From the NCBI RefSeq assembly GCF_028502605.1, contig NC_079233.1:5084001-5148000 (forward strand): a stretch of DNA of 64,000 nt. Reading direction: 5' to 3'. Source of the stretch: Trichoderma breve. Lineage: Eukaryota; Ascomycota; Sordariomycetes; Hypocreales; Hypocreaceae. The notes beneath the pieces were generated by a model that saw nothing but the letters and a program-made list of their open reading frames with translations, did not search any database and was not told the DNA's origin. How positions within the stretch are numbered: position 1 is the stretch's first letter; every line of letters starts with the position of its first letter. Of this stretch, positions 1 through 10,344 are shown piece by piece. Both the position numbers and the translations under genes were made by a program.

Positions 1-594
1 ATGGATATCGTATGGTGTGAATATTGTCCATATTGTGTATAATATTACTATTGTTGTACCAAGAAGAGTAGTGTTGTTTGCGACTGCGAATTTTCTTCCA
101 ACTGAAATATCTCATTCTCCATCTGAAATTATTTCCTAGTTTTCAACTTCAGGCTCTTTGTGAGAAGTGGACATCTCTCCTTTACGAGCGTGAGGATCGA
201 TTGGATATCGCGATACTCGTGAGAGAGTATGAACCGAAATTTTATGCGGCTCAGCATTGCGTAGAGTCCCTAATTAAGTTTGAACTATACCCCCCCATAC
301 ATGTATATTATTTACAGAAGTCCAACATTTGGGATAAAAATCTTCAATGTTAACAACACGGCCTGGCCTGATCAAGTACCGCAATCCTGACAGTTAACGA
401 ATACCTTCCTCCGCCCCCTTCCAAACAATCGCCTCCGTGACAATAAAATCCCGGCTGTAGTGGCACTCTCCTTCACGCATTAGTAAAATTTCTCAAATCC
501 CATGCTGGCTAAGACCCTTTTCTGCTTGTTGTTGCATCAATCATTCTTCCAGGCACCTCTCGTTCGCTCTATGCTCTTCTTTCAGAAGTTGTAT
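1..594. other. Left-edge intergenic sequence
   Basis: AT-rich sequence downstream of the minus-strand gene at 595-1452. Short open frames here have no recognisable composition or motif. No tRNA or clear repeat was seen. Confidence 0.5.
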
Positions 595-1452
595 CTAAGA
601 GCAAAGGAGGTTGAGCGCCTCGGCCTGTGCTTTCTGAAGCGCACTGCACTTCCTGACTATCATTTCTAAGCGGCTGATATTATCGTTGGATTGCTGGTTT
701 GGCTGCGGGGTGCGAGTCAGAGATCCGCTTCGATTACCATACGAATCCTGTAACGCCGTGTTTCTCCTCTCATCTCGGGCAGGCCTTGCAATCTTAACTT
801 CCGAGACTGCTGTGGTTGAGATCCTAGTGATGGCGTCAATATTGGAAGAGGAGGCAGAAAACGGGACAGATTTTGGCCTCTTTCTGTCCACATTCAGCGT
901 CTTGACAGCTTTGCGCTTCCCATATCTAGTTTTGGTTGTTGGATGGAAAATCCATCGCTCCATTTGAGGCTCTTCAGGTGTCCATTGCTGCAGACCAAAA
1001 AGGTCTTCAAAGTTCTCAGGAATGATGCCGGCTGGAGCATCGTTCAAGGCCATCGGGTAATCTCTCGCGAACTCCTCAAACCATCCCTGATTCGCGCATG
1101 CTGTTGGTCCAAACATAACTCGTAGAGTCCAAAAACGTGCCCATGTCCTCTCTTCAGACAGCATCCGCCTGCTTATTTTATGCATAGAGGCAATGCCTGT
1201 GGTTCTTGAGATTCTGTAATCGAGCCGTTTGTCCTCCGACCGGAAATCATCTTGTAGCTCAGGTGGCCAATCATTCTTCTCAGCAATGTACTGCTTGATG
1301 AGTTGATGATAGATAGCTTTATTGACAACGTTGTCATCATCGCAGGGCATCGGATATATTCGGAAAAGTTCCAAGGGGATATCGTCGACTAGGATGGGCG
1401 CAGTTGCTGTGCCGAGAGCTTGATCTGGCTCCTGTTTGACTCGACCATCCAT
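595..1452 (-). CDS. Accessory protein, 285 aa, C-terminal helix
   Basis: A single-exon open frame of 285 codons, starting at the ATG at 1452 and ending TAG. I do not recognise a named domain. The N-terminal third is acidic to neutral; residues about 45-105 read as an alpha-helical segment containing AIYHQLIKQYIAEKN and then TWARFWTLRVMFG near residues 102-114. The middle, about 165-250, is basic and Ser/Thr-rich and probably disordered. The last 30 residues look like a short amphipathic coiled coil. The TWARFW stretch resembles TWAKFVFLSALY in the gene at 63407 and the GWVVMRTLY segment of the gene at 3541-4689, so I infer a divergent paralogous family. The neighbour at 2014-2601 is broken. 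The function is unknown; the reading frame itself is quite secure. Confidence 0.65.
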   Translation of the reverse strand: MDGRVKQEPDQALGTATAPILVDDIPLELFRIYPMPCDDDNVVNKAIYHQLIKQYIAEKNDWPPELQDDFRSEDKRLDYRISRTTGIASMHKISRRMLSEERTWARFWTLRVMFGPTACANQGWFEEFARDYPMALNDAPAGIIPENFEDLFGLQQWTPEEPQMERWIFHPTTKTRYGKRKAVKTLNVDRKRPKSVPFSASSSNIDAITRISTTAVSEVKIARPARDERRNTALQDSYGNRSGSLTRTPQPNQQSNDNISRLEMIVRKCSALQKAQAEALNLLCS

Positions 1453-2013
1453 GTTGCAAGTTTTATGGCCTTAAAAAGAATTAGAATGAATGGATAAAGA
1501 GACGAGAAGAAGGAGAGGAAAGAGAAGGAGAGCATGAGAGCGATTGTAGAGATATCGGCACGTGATGATGATTGCTGCCACCTGGTTAGAAACACCTACC
1601 TTATGTACTTGTAGTCTACCTGCGAAGGCACCTGTAACAAACGCCATCATTTCAGCGGGGGTGGCTATCTAGCATCCAGTGACTCAGATAGAGAATTGGT
1701 GATAAAGGAAATACTGGAAGAACTAGGTGACGTTTCCTCTGTATCTTGTCTGCTACGATGCCCGAACTCCATGTACTCACTTAGTGTTGCCAAAGTTTGT
1801 GAGAAGGCACTTGAATCGATCCATGTTATTAAAGCTCCGACTAAGCTACTAGGCTGTCGGCGTCATATGCCAACGATGACTGCTAGGGTCATCACCTTGT
1901 CCCATACGATTTCCAGATAATTGCCTCCAAGGAAATACCATAACCCCCGTGTTCATCCCATGGAAGGCAAATGCCATGCCTGATGCCAAATGGCAGCAAA
2001 CTTGACGAGCGAC
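1453..2013. other. Intergenic, upstream of the 285-aa gene
   Basis: On the minus strand this holds a pyrimidine-rich leader (about 1490-1540) immediately upstream of the gene at 595-1452, typical of fungal promoters and 5' UTRs. Nothing else was recognised. Confidence 0.4.
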
Positions 2014-2601
2014 CTCAGTTATCGGGCCACTTTCCAGTCTTGTGATACTCCGTAAGATTATCGATCTTAGCATCCAATTTAGCAATGGCCTTGCATATTT
2101 CAAGCAAAGCCTTCGCGTTTGAAATGAGTCCCTGTCCATCGATGGTTTCCTCGTTGGTGCCCTCATTGGCAACCTCATTGGCGGCCTCACTGGTGATCTC
2201 TTCGTTGGGCGTCTCACTGAAAAGTCATCAAAAACTTCTTCAACAATCTGGTTCATGTCCTTGCCGGGGCTTATAGCTTTCAACTTCACCAACAAATACT
2301 TCATTCTCTGGGGATCCAGTTTAATGGGTTCGTCTTTGATGACGTCTTTGACGGCCTTGTCAACTGATGCGTCAGGGATCATCTCATTGACCTCGCGGAA
2401 AATGTCGCTGTCGCTCATGTTGGGATTTCCGAGCGCCACCATAATCATCGACATGGCCGCCTGCTCTTGGTTCTGAGGCTCCTGTAAAAGTGCTTTGGCC
2501 ACAGTTGCATAAAATTCTCGGTTCTAGCGAGCATAATGAGCGACTTCTGGATCCATGTGTCGGGCTTCAGCCGACCCTGGCGACTGGTGAACGGGGGGCA
2601 T
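2014..2601 (-). pseudogene. Broken accessory gene: TAG stop and frameshift
   Basis: Read on the minus strand from the ATG at 2601, the frame runs to a TAG at 2526-2524 and stays open in the same frame for about 100 further codons (NREFYATVAKALL..., then IFREVNEMIPDASVDK...). At a four-T run (coding strand, 2223-2220) the sensible reading moves to another frame: an acidic repeat (SETPNEEITSEAANEVANEG) followed by a helical tail ending WPDN and TGA at 2016-2014. The composition on both sides of the shift is far more protein-like than the formal open frame, which turns into an Arg/Pro run. One extra T would restore phase. The TAG could derive from CAG. REFYATVAKAL resembles QKFYVAAIVAY of the gene at 63407. 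An upstream 5' UTR intron (GTATGC near 2768, GCTAAC, TTAG near 2697) is plausible. No function recognised. Confidence 0.6.
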
Positions 2602-3540
2602 TATCGCGTCGTCAGTGAGCTCGGTTTCAATGTGGTTCTCTTCTGCGGAATCTTGTACCCTGCTCTTTGTCTCCCTGAATCTGGCTAAGCTTGTGGTTAG
2701 CAAAAATATTAGAAAGATGTCAAAACATTTGAAGACATTCTGAAGGCAGGACAAGAAGAACATTGGCATACCTGAATGGGGGACGAGGGGAGCTGAAGAG
2801 GAAAGAAAATAGAGACGAGAGAGAGAGAGAGAAGAGAGGCTTTTTCAGTTGGAAATGTGATCTCAATCACGTGAATTAAGTTTAGCCTACGAATTCAGGC
2901 CAATCAAACGGCCATCCATTCGTCAAGTAAAGAGATGAAGCAGCTGGTGACGGCTGAGGGACTTGCCCACCTCTTTTCTTTACTTTACTACAATAAAATA
3001 CCAACGCCAAAGACCTTGAATAAATGTATTTTGGCAACTAGTCCTTTCCAAAACCTTCATTAATCCGTGATAAACAAAGAAATATACACAGCTGTGATAC
3101 ATATTGCAAAGTTTTTGTTGGTGTTGAGGCGCTTTATTAACCTTACGTGCTACGCCTGGAATTCAACTCAGCTGTAAAATTCGCAAAAAACATGCATGTA
3201 GACCCGTTGCCACATTCAAATTCCTGCCCAGATGTTATAAAACGATGAAACTATGACGCCCTCGTCATACCATATGATTAAAGTGTTCGCAAAGAAGTAC
3301 ATAACTTGTTCCTAATGATCCCAGTCCACACCGATTTTCCCCTATTCCCTCCATATCCATCGCCATTATTAAATCCCAAACCCGTGCCCGTAAAAGGACC
3401 AAATTCTAATGCTGCCGTCAAACCATATGGTAAAATCGTTAGCAAGCAAGTAGAGTAAATTGTTCCCATCGATCCCAGTCCATCTCAAATTTCCTTCGTT
3501 CCCAGTCCAGAGTCAATCATCAACTCCGTTGCGAATCCAG
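2602..3540. other. Intergenic between two minus-strand accessory genes
   Basis: Contains a GA-repeat tract on the plus strand around 2795-2840 (polypyrimidine leader of the broken gene), then AT-rich sequence. A small imperfect duplication of about 100 bp surrounds 3260-3490: the phrases catatg-ttaaa-gttcgcaaag-aag and catatgg-taaaatcgttagcaag recur, each followed by tccca-tccatc-type sequence. No gene is supported. Confidence 0.4.
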
Positions 3541-4689
3541 CTACTGGCGCTGTCGCAACAACTCCGTCGGCAACGCATTAACCAATTCTAACATGGCATT
3601 GATCCATGGAATAAACGTTTGATCCCTCTCTGCCCGCCCCTCTGCCCACCCCTTTGCCCATCCTTCTGCCCATCCCTCTGTCCATCCCTCTCTGCGAGCA
3701 GCGGCCACCGGATCCATCTCCAAATCGGCCGTCTGCAATGTTCCAGAGCCATGGTTGTCGGACGTCACTCCGTTGTTGCGATTTCCAAAAACTTCCTCGT
3801 GATTTCGGACCCGGCCTCGAGCATTCGGGAATATGTTTTCGGGTGCTACGGCCGCGCTGTACGCCGCTGGTGGTGCCAAGGGGACGGCGCCCGCGCCCGG
3901 TGGCATAACTTCACGGCTCTCCACGGGTTGACCGGTGATTTGAGGATCCAGTGGTGTGAAGCTTTGCGGTATCGCTGCCTCCTCAACCATATAGTCGGCG
4001 GTATGTAGATTCACCGTCTCAGGAGCGGTTCGAGTAGCCACTGTCGACGCTGCTCCCGGTCGCCTGCCACGTCGCCGTCTGCTCGGTGTCTTTCTTGTGA
4101 CTTGGGTGCCCTGCTGGGCTGGTGCTGTTGTCGGCTGGGCTACGACCGGGGCAAATTCCCTTAGTATTTGAGCGTTCATTTGCTCCAGCATCGCCACCGT
4201 TGCGCTTCCGGTTTCCGCGCCTAGTCTCCGGAACGTGGTTGGTATCTGTCTCAAATTCGGGAAGTTTTCTGCGTAGCGGCGTGCGTCCTCCGTATTCATG
4301 TTAAACTCTGTCGGCATGGTCACAGGCGGCATCAATTCGAAGTATCGTTCGGTGTGATCTCTTGTTGGAACAGTGATCCCTCTTGCTGTCATCTTGTTTA
4401 TGTATTCGTACGACAACTTCTTGTATAGCGTCCGCATGACAACCCAACCTCCTACCGAAGCGCCGAGCTTGCTTCTGTACAGGCGGTGGCTCGACGGGTG
4501 CCTCCTAGATGAAAAGGTGTGTTTATATTCCCCATCAACGATGATCCTGCGCAACGTTTCGCGGTCTTTCGGGCTCATGTCAAGGGAAAATGCCCAATAC
4601 GCTTGGACACACGCCACACCATCGGCAAAGTGCTCATCATCTTTGTTCATCCCTAAATCGCTTATATTAAGCGACGCAAGTCGGGGCAT
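3541..4689 (-). CDS. Accessory protein, 382 aa, Gly-Trp repeats
   Basis: A single-exon frame of 382 codons from the ATG at 4689. No named domain was recognised. Residues 20-85 include HFADGVACVQAYWAF and, 38 residues after Trp32, LYRSKL (70-75) followed by Trp82. The same order and almost the same spacing occur in the gene at 63407, which I take as homology. Residues about 200-215 are a basic patch (RKTPSRRRRGRRPG) that could be a nuclear signal. A Pro/Ala-rich linker follows. Near the C-terminus a 12-nt tandem repeat (plus-strand 3630-3690) encodes about four GWAE-type units, then a hydrophobic helix. Codon use looks like that of the neighbours. It may be an intact member of a lineage-specific family; its role is unknown. 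Confidence 0.7.
   Translation of the reverse strand: MPRLASLNISDLGMNKDDEHFADGVACVQAYWAFSLDMSPKDRETLRRIIVDGEYKHTFSSRRHPSSHRLYRSKLGASVGGWVVMRTLYKKLSYEYINKMTARGITVPTRDHTERYFELMPPVTMPTEFNMNTEDARRYAENFPNLRQIPTTFRRLGAETGSATVAMLEQMNAQILREFAPVVAQPTTAPAQQGTQVTRKTPSRRRRGRRPGAASTVATRTAPETVNLHTADYMVEEAAIPQSFTPLDPQITGQPVESREVMPPGAGAVPLAPPAAYSAAVAPENIFPNARGRVRNHEEVFGNRNNGVTSDNHGSGTLQTADLEMDPVAAARREGWTEGWAEGWAKGWAEGRAERDQTFIPWINAMLELVNALPTELLRQRQ
3628..3692 (-). repeat. 12-nt coding tandem repeat (GWAE units)
   Basis: On the plus strand the unit is close to CTCTGCCCACCC/T, repeated about five times with substitutions. Read on the minus strand in the frame of the 382-aa gene it gives EGW.EGWAEGWAKGWAEGRAE. 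The period of 12 keeps frame, so copy number could vary without breaking the protein. Confidence 0.8.
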
Positions 4690-5350
4690 CTTGAGCAGCG
4701 TTTACCGTCGTCCGGGTTGTAGGTGGCGTTAATAAACCGACGTCGACAGAAACGGGGTAAATCATACAACAAAGGAAGAGGAGGAGGAGGAGGAGATCTC
4801 GAAAGGGGAAGAAAGATAGAGGAGAGAGAGAAGGAGAAATGCGGAGATACCAGACAGCTGGCCATGAATTCACAGCGGTGGCATCTGGCAACTGCATGTA
4901 TGGGAGGCGTTGACGGCTGCCCATCGACCCTCGACAGCTGGCCAGGCACTCAACGCGTGAACGCGTTGAGTGCTATTTTATCTCAACATTTGCCCATGTT
5001 TTCTTGTTTTCTTTTTCTTCTCTCGTATTCCCTTCCGTTCAAGGTCGCAAATCAATTTATAACTTTGGATCCCCCCCTCTTGAATATCACCAAGCTACCA
5101 TCAACACTGTCATAGCTTTCAAAGCTTCTCAAGGTAATCAAGCTCTTCAAACCCTTTCCAACGTGACCAGACTCTTCTAACGTCGTCAAGCCATCGCCAG
5201 CCTCATCTTGTGTCTCAAGCTCTCGTCAACGTCATCAAAACGTTTGTGTCCGTCCATACGATTTGCAGAAAGCTGAACGCCGCTTCCCCTGCCTCGACAT
5301 TAGGTGCCCAAAGTCCCCATATTCTGCAACGACGCTCTTGCAACGATATT
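4690..5350. other. Divergent promoter region
   Basis: Lies between the minus-strand gene ending its 5' side at 4689 and the plus-strand gene at 5351. A GA-rich block at 4770-4845 is the polypyrimidine leader of the 382-aa gene on the minus strand. About 5095-5260 is CT/CAA-rich leader-like sequence of the plus-strand gene. A short palindrome ACGCGTGAACGCGT is at about 4953-4966. Confidence 0.4.
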
Positions 5351-5731
5351 ATGGAGGCCTTTTTGGAGGAATTCTTGAAGCGAGCAATTGCCCCCCTAAT
5401 GGCCGACATTGTTTCGATGAAGAAAGATATTGCCTCCATGAAGGAAGACATTCTCGTCCTACTTCACCGCTCTTATCACATGGAAAGACGTGTAAACCTT
5501 GCGATGGAAGCGGCCAACGAAGCCAAAGGAGAGATCGAAGAGATCTCTGAGCGCATCGATGACTATTTCAATACGGCCAATGACGATGACGGAGTGTCTA
5601 CTGCTGGTGATGCTGACGGAGTGCCTGATGCCGACGATGATGCAGTGGCTTCTGCTGATGGCGACGGAAAGTGTAATGATGTTCCCACCGAAGTGGCTGA
5701 TGTCGATCGCAAGGATGATGCCGACAACTAA
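5351..5731 (+). CDS. Small coiled-coil protein with acidic tail
   Basis: I chose the first ATG (5351); the open frame extends 5' without another ATG. The product has 126 residues. Residues about 18-45 contain a repeated heptad (DIVSMKK, DIASMKE, DILVLLH) encoded by a near-21-nt duplication, continuing as a long amphipathic helix to about residue 75. The C-terminal 50 residues are Asp/Ala/Gly-rich and strongly acidic. The heptad-by-21-nt design is the same as in the pseudogene at 23344-23856, so the two are probably relatives or built the same way. A CTA-rich tract follows at about 5990. It is probably an oligomerising accessory protein of unknown role. Confidence 0.6.
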   Translation: MEAFLEEFLKRAIAPLMADIVSMKKDIASMKEDILVLLHRSYHMERRVNLAMEAANEAKGEIEEISERIDDYFNTANDDDGVSTAGDADGVPDADDDAVASADGDGKCNDVPTEVADVDRKDDADN

Positions 5732-5989
5732 GCAAATCCTGGGTGATTGTCCTTCTCGTCTTTAGCCCTGAGAACAGGATTGGGGATGGAGATAGTTGTC
5801 ACAGGATTTTGTGATGAAGGGGGCCAGATATCGACAGTCAATGGTAGCTAGGGATAATAAAGGCGTCGACGACTTGCATAGTAGATTCAGCTGTAGTGAT
5901 AAATCCGTTTGCACATGTCGACGACATCACGTAAGATCTCAATCGTTGCGAGGATAATTAATTAGATTTAGCAGCTTTAAGATGTTGGA
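5732..5989. other. 3' flank of the coiled-coil gene
   Basis: AT-rich downstream sequence. No gene seen. Confidence 0.4.
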
Positions 5990-6135
5990 TATCTGTAGTA
6001 GCTAGCTCCTTAAGTATCTTCTACTATGGCTGCTATCTTCTACTATTATCTACTGTCATCTACTATCGCTATCTTCTTTTAGTATTACATACTCTCTTCT
6101 ATTACTGCTACTCTCCTCTACTGCCCCTACTTCTG
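5990..6135 (+). repeat. CTA-rich degenerate tract
   Basis: About 145 bp made mainly of CTACTAT, CTACTGTCAT, CTATCTTCT and CTGCTACTCTC phrases. It lies 3' of the coiled-coil gene in sense orientation. The same vocabulary recurs at eight other sites in the window. Confidence 0.7.
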
Positions 6136-6247
6136 TTATAATCGATATAAATATCTGGAATCTTATATATTCTTGCTAAGGTACTTGTCGAATATTTCTA
6201 GACAAATATCTAACCTGATAGTATGCTTCTTTGGCCATCCGTTAACT

Positions 6248-8651
6248 TTAGTCATCATCCTCATCTCTATTCACCATCGTGATAGACATGTGGTGCCCAT
6301 CATCAGAATCGTACTGCGGGGTGAGCGGCGTTGCTGGGCTAGCCGGTTCCTCCACCATCGTTGACACCGTCGTTGTCGGAACCGGGCGTCGGGGAATTGT
6401 CAATTGCTGCAGTGGTGCTGTCTGGCGTCTGGGTAAAGGAGGAGCTACCTCATCGGTATCTTGTACAATTGGGGGCGCAGACTCGGTTTTCCGCGGAGGG
6501 AGACGCGGGCTGTCGACTTCGAGATCATTAGTTGGCCGCTTCGGAAGAGGTGGATTGGCGGGCTCGGTGTGTGACATAAGAGCTGGAGGCGTAATTGTCA
6601 GGCCATGAAGAGATTCGGCAGACCTATCTCCATCATGGACCTTATTACTAAGACCATCTCCAAAGTCAATGAGGTCTTCTTCTTTATCTTTTATCTGGAT
6701 GACATCGTCTCTTTCGATGTCCTTTCCAGCCTTGACGTTGACGAAGCCACATTTGCGTAGAATCTCGCCCGTAAGAGAAGGATACCGAAGATGGCCGCTA
6801 ACGCTCTCACTCAAGTCCACGTTCACAATGCCGTGGACATCTTTGATTGGCTGCAGACCCGCGACTCCAAGTGCGAGGCTGTGCATACGGTAGACAAAAC
6901 CCAGGACCATATCGTTCTCTGAATAAACGTTGAAGATCTTCCCAGACACCACAGGTCGGATGGCCCGCCAATGGGCTGGATCAGAAGGAGCTGGGGTGCC
7001 GATGATGACGACTGTATCGACCAGACCAAAGGCGTGGCGCTCAGCCAGGGATTGCAAACAAGCATGGATCGTGGTGGCACCAAGCGAATAGCCCATAAGT
7101 GTGACGGGTCTTTCACCTTGAACCTTGTTGATGAGTGCGTCAGCAAGAAGCTGCCCGGCCTTTCTAGATCGGTTATTCGCTCGGTTGAAAGGATTGTCCA
7201 CGTTAGAAGCAACAGCTAAAACCTGGATTGGCCAGAGAGCAGCCCAAAGGGTCGCGAGAACAGTTCGCTTAATGACTTCAGCCTTGAACGCGGTCCAGGC
7301 AAAGGAGCGGACAAGGTCATTCAGTGCGGTTCCCAAACTAAGAAGAACCTTCATCTCATAGCGCAGGGCGAAAACTTCTGTATCAGTGCTGAGAATGCGC
7401 CAAGGTTTCTTGATGTCGTCTTCTGAGTTGAGCCAGCCATTGATTCCGATGGTAACACGCAGACGACGTTGTTTTTTTTGCTCTTTAGTCAGATTCTCAG
7501 GGACATCAGTGGTAACTTCTTCCTTAAGAGGAAGGAAGCGGAAGTCTTCCACCTCTTTTGCGTAATTGTCCATCATTTCACCCTGAGAAAATATGTCAGT
7601 ACGCAAATGTGTCCTCGTGTCATGGAGAAGCATCTCAACTCACAGTCATCTTAGCGCCATAAGCTCCAAACAAAGTCCCTACTAAAGCTCCATTCATCCA
7701 AAATATACCGAGAAAGCTCGCAACACCTCCCAAGCCAACTCCTCCAAGTACACTTCCAATGGCTCCAGCAACAAGAGGAGCGGCCAGGCCTCCCGTGACT
7801 CCGATCACTGCAGCACCAGCTACAGATGCCAGCCCAACTTTCCAAAAGCGGCTGACTTTGTTCTGTTGTCGACGTTTAGCGGCTTCGGCATCGGCTGACA
7901 TTGCTTCTTTCTGGTCATTGTTGGCCGTAGAAGATTCCATGAGAGACATGGCGATCTCCGCTTCAGTCTTGTTAAGGAATGTGCTAGACAACTCCAAAGA
8001 TGACGCCAAGTAAAGGACTAGAGCACGAGAATGGGCAGAATACTTCCCAGTAGATAGGAGCAACAGCAGCACACATGCAAGCGCCTCCTCTCGATCCTCA
8101 ACCGGGATGGTTGTCAGCCTAGTGGGTATCGGTTTGTATGCTGATTGCAGCATGGAGACATCCTCAGTCTCATCTACCGGTTCTCCGTCTATATCGAGGA
8201 GCTGTCGATCGTTGGGCATCTCGAGTTGCTTCTTGTCCAACATCTCACGCCGGGTCTTCCTCTCAGCCACAATCTTCTGGGTATCTTCCACGTTCACAAT
8301 CTCCTCGAGCTTGGATACGGCTTCGTCCCTCCATTCCAGAGTGTATGTCAATGCCGCTCTTAAGGATTTCTCGGCTTGCCTGGTGGTCTTGACTCTTGGC
8401 TGTGGTAAGCTCTGAGACTTGTCGCTTTGAGATACCGAGCTGCCCGCCTTGTCCGGAGAGTCCGAGCGCGGCGTTTCATCATATTTGTTGCCTTCATCGT
8501 CAGGAGCAATGGATCCAAGCTCGTCCGGGTGAGTCTCAAGCTCAGAGATCATGTAGGAGATGATATCTTGAACAAGGGCCAATAATGCCTTTCGCCTAGC
8601 AGGATTCAAAGCGATGATGACCTGCCGCGGGTCTGCGCATGGTGGCGCCAT
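6248..8651 (-). CDS. DUF726-family alpha/beta hydrolase, 780 aa
   Basis: Two exons, 8651-7644 and 7582-6248. The intron 7643-7583 (GTGAGT...TTTCTCAG, 61 nt) joins ...YGAKMT to GEMMDNYAKEV in frame. A glycine-rich hydrophobic segment (VGLASVAGAAVIGVTGG and following) precedes the junction and is likely membrane-inserted. After it come TIGINGWL, and GYSLGA near residue 502, the nucleophile elbow G-x-S-x-G of alpha/beta hydrolases. This matches the DUF726 family (human TMCO4; the yeast relative Mil1 is linked to clathrin AP-1 membranes). The C-terminal 150 residues are Pro/Arg-rich and end in an acidic run, likely disordered. Family assignment is strong. The substrate is unknown, and the yeast role may not transfer. 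Confidence 0.93.
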
Positions 8652-9306
8652 ATTGACGAGCCTTTATCTCTTTGGCCGTCGTTTCTATGATCGGTAATCG
8701 TCAAATAGATGCTCTAAACGTCAAAAGTATTTGTTTGATGTAGGAAGATGATTGATTGAATGCCTGGCATTAGGCATTGACAGCGGCTAGTGGCACCTCA
8801 CACGTCACAAGCATTAATTGGCTGTTGCCGGGCCATTGAATCCTTCAGCCAAGGCGGTCTAACTCGTGTGAGGAAGCGAAGACACGGCTAAAGACAATTG
8901 ACTGCAAAACATCAATTTGAACAGCGCGGGGAAATGATGGAAAAGCATGCAGATCGCGGTGAGCAAAATGCATGTGAGAGACAGTCCATTGCTGACCGCA
9001 TCAGGCCCAATCACGGATGTCTCGCCTTTGATCTGGCTCTATTTTTAGTGAACACAGTCTTCTATGACAGCACTGGACCAACCAGTGATTTAGTGCATTA
9101 ATAAGGAGTGGCGAGCATTTGGTCAAGCACTTTCCAAAAAAGTTTAATCTCAAATTACTATGGGCAAAGGAGTTCAGCGAAAGATACAACAGCAACCATT
9201 TCTCTTTGACTCATTTACAAAAATCCATTTAAAGAAAAGAATGCCATAAAAAAGGAGAGGTCGAAAAAAAACCAAAAAAATGTAACTCTTCTCCGGGGAG
9301 AATTGT
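8652..9306. other. Intergenic, upstream of the DUF726 gene
   Basis: Contains a short inverted phrase (atgcctggcattaggcat, about 8760-8777). The segment just below 9290 reads as a T-rich Pol III terminator for the tRNA on the minus strand. No coding signal. Confidence 0.4.
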
Positions 9307-9316
9307 TCTCCGGGGA
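9289..9316. repeat. Duplicated tRNA 3' end
   Basis: The phrase ttctccgggga occurs twice, at about 9289-9299 and 9306-9316. The second copy is the acceptor end of the tRNA-Tyr. The duplicate sits just 3' of the tRNA. It may be a local duplication or the footprint of an insertion at a tRNA gene; nothing else of an element is visible. Confidence 0.6.
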
Positions 9317-9394
9317 CGGAATCGAACCGCCGACTTTTCGATGAGATGTTACCCATTACAGTCGAACGCCATGAACCAACTAGACCACCCAGAG
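9307..9394 (-). tRNA. tRNA-Tyr(GTA) with a 13-nt intron
   Basis: On the minus strand the acceptor stem CTCTGGG pairs with CCCGGAG, followed by discriminator A. The D arm (GTC/GGC), the anticodon stem TTCGA/TCGAA with loop CTGTAA...A, the variable loop AAGTC and the T arm GGCGG/CCGTC with loop TTCGATT all fold. The anticodon is GTA (Tyr). A 13-nt insertion (TGGGTAACATCTC) lies directly after position 37, the canonical place for eukaryotic tRNA introns, and tRNA-Tyr is commonly intron-bearing. T runs near 9262-9280 on the minus strand would end Pol III transcription. The mature tRNA would be 75 nt. Confidence 0.95.
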
Positions 9395-9687
9395 GATGTA
9401 GAAGAGTTGACTTGGAGCGAACTAATTTTACCTATAAGGCTTTGGGTTCTACCAAATGTGCGAAACGCTAGTATTGTTTAGTGAGGTGGCTGATAAGCAC
9501 CCGATAAGCCTGGCCCCGCCAGAAAAATTCCCATTTCTCCTACCCAAGCGGCCAGCCACCAGCGCAGTTCAAAGGGCAGCTGTTAAGATTTTACTTCTCG
9601 GGCCTCATGTCGAATAATCACCCACAATAGCACCGCCATCCCCTAATTTCCAGGTACGGCAACCGTACCACCAATTCCTTCGACACA

Positions 9688-10344
9688 ATGGATGCGCATG
9701 CGCTTCTTTCCGCCCAAGGATGGCGCGGAACAGGCCATTCTCTACACAAAACGGACGACGCAATTGGTCTGGCGAAGCCTCTACTACTCAATCGAAAGAC
9801 AAACACCAAGGGTCTTGGAAATACAAAACACTTTACAAGCGATCTATGGTGGATGGACGCCTTTGATGAACAGCTCAAGGGCCTCGACACGTCAAAGAAA
9901 GGCAAAGTCGAGCAGACAGTCAAGACTGGGAAGCTCAATGCGCTCGACCCTGGAAGTGTTTCAAAATACTCCATCTACGCCTCGTTCGTCCGGGGAGGCT
10001 TCCTTGAGGGAACACTCAGCACATTGACGACGGACGACTCGACTAGCACGGAGTCTGATGACAGCGACGCGAAGAAGAAGACAGAGTCCACGAGCACAAA
10101 ACCCACGAAGTCGAAGAAAGAAACAAAGGAAGAGAAAAGAGCTCGGAAAGAGGAGAAGAGGAAACGGAAAGAGGCGCGAGCCCTAAGAAGAGCAGCAAAG
10201 CTCCAGAGAAGGTTGAAAAGAGCCGAGGCGAAGAAGGATACGTCTGACTCCAGTAGTAGTGCGGCAGGGGACAAGGCGCTTAGGCGAGCTCAGAAGGAGG
10301 AAAAGCGAAGGAGGAAAGAATTGAAGAAGATGAAGGCCTCATGA
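9688..10344 (+). CDS. TMA23: Tma23-like ribosome biogenesis protein
   Basis: A single exon of 218 codons. The N-terminus reads MDAHALLSAQGWRGTG, then GLAKPLLLNRKTNTKGLG (G-patch-like), DLWWMDAFDEQLKGLD and YSIYASFVRGGFLEGT, the order and spacing seen in yeast Tma23, a nucleolar protein associated with 40S ribosome biogenesis. The C-terminal half is a Lys/Arg/Glu-rich low-complexity tail (KKETKEEKRARKEEKRKRK), normal for nucleolar proteins. It converges on THG1, with 99 bp between the two stops. The ATG at 9688 is the first in frame and follows an ACACA context. Assignment is by recalled family sequence, not by search. Confidence 0.88.
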   Translation: MDAHALLSAQGWRGTGHSLHKTDDAIGLAKPLLLNRKTNTKGLGNTKHFTSDLWWMDAFDEQLKGLDTSKKGKVEQTVKTGKLNALDPGSVSKYSIYASFVRGGFLEGTLSTLTTDDSTSTESDDSDAKKKTESTSTKPTKSKKETKEEKRARKEEKRKRKEARALRRAAKLQRRLKRAEAKKDTSDSSSSAAGDKALRRAQKEEKRRRKELKKMKAS

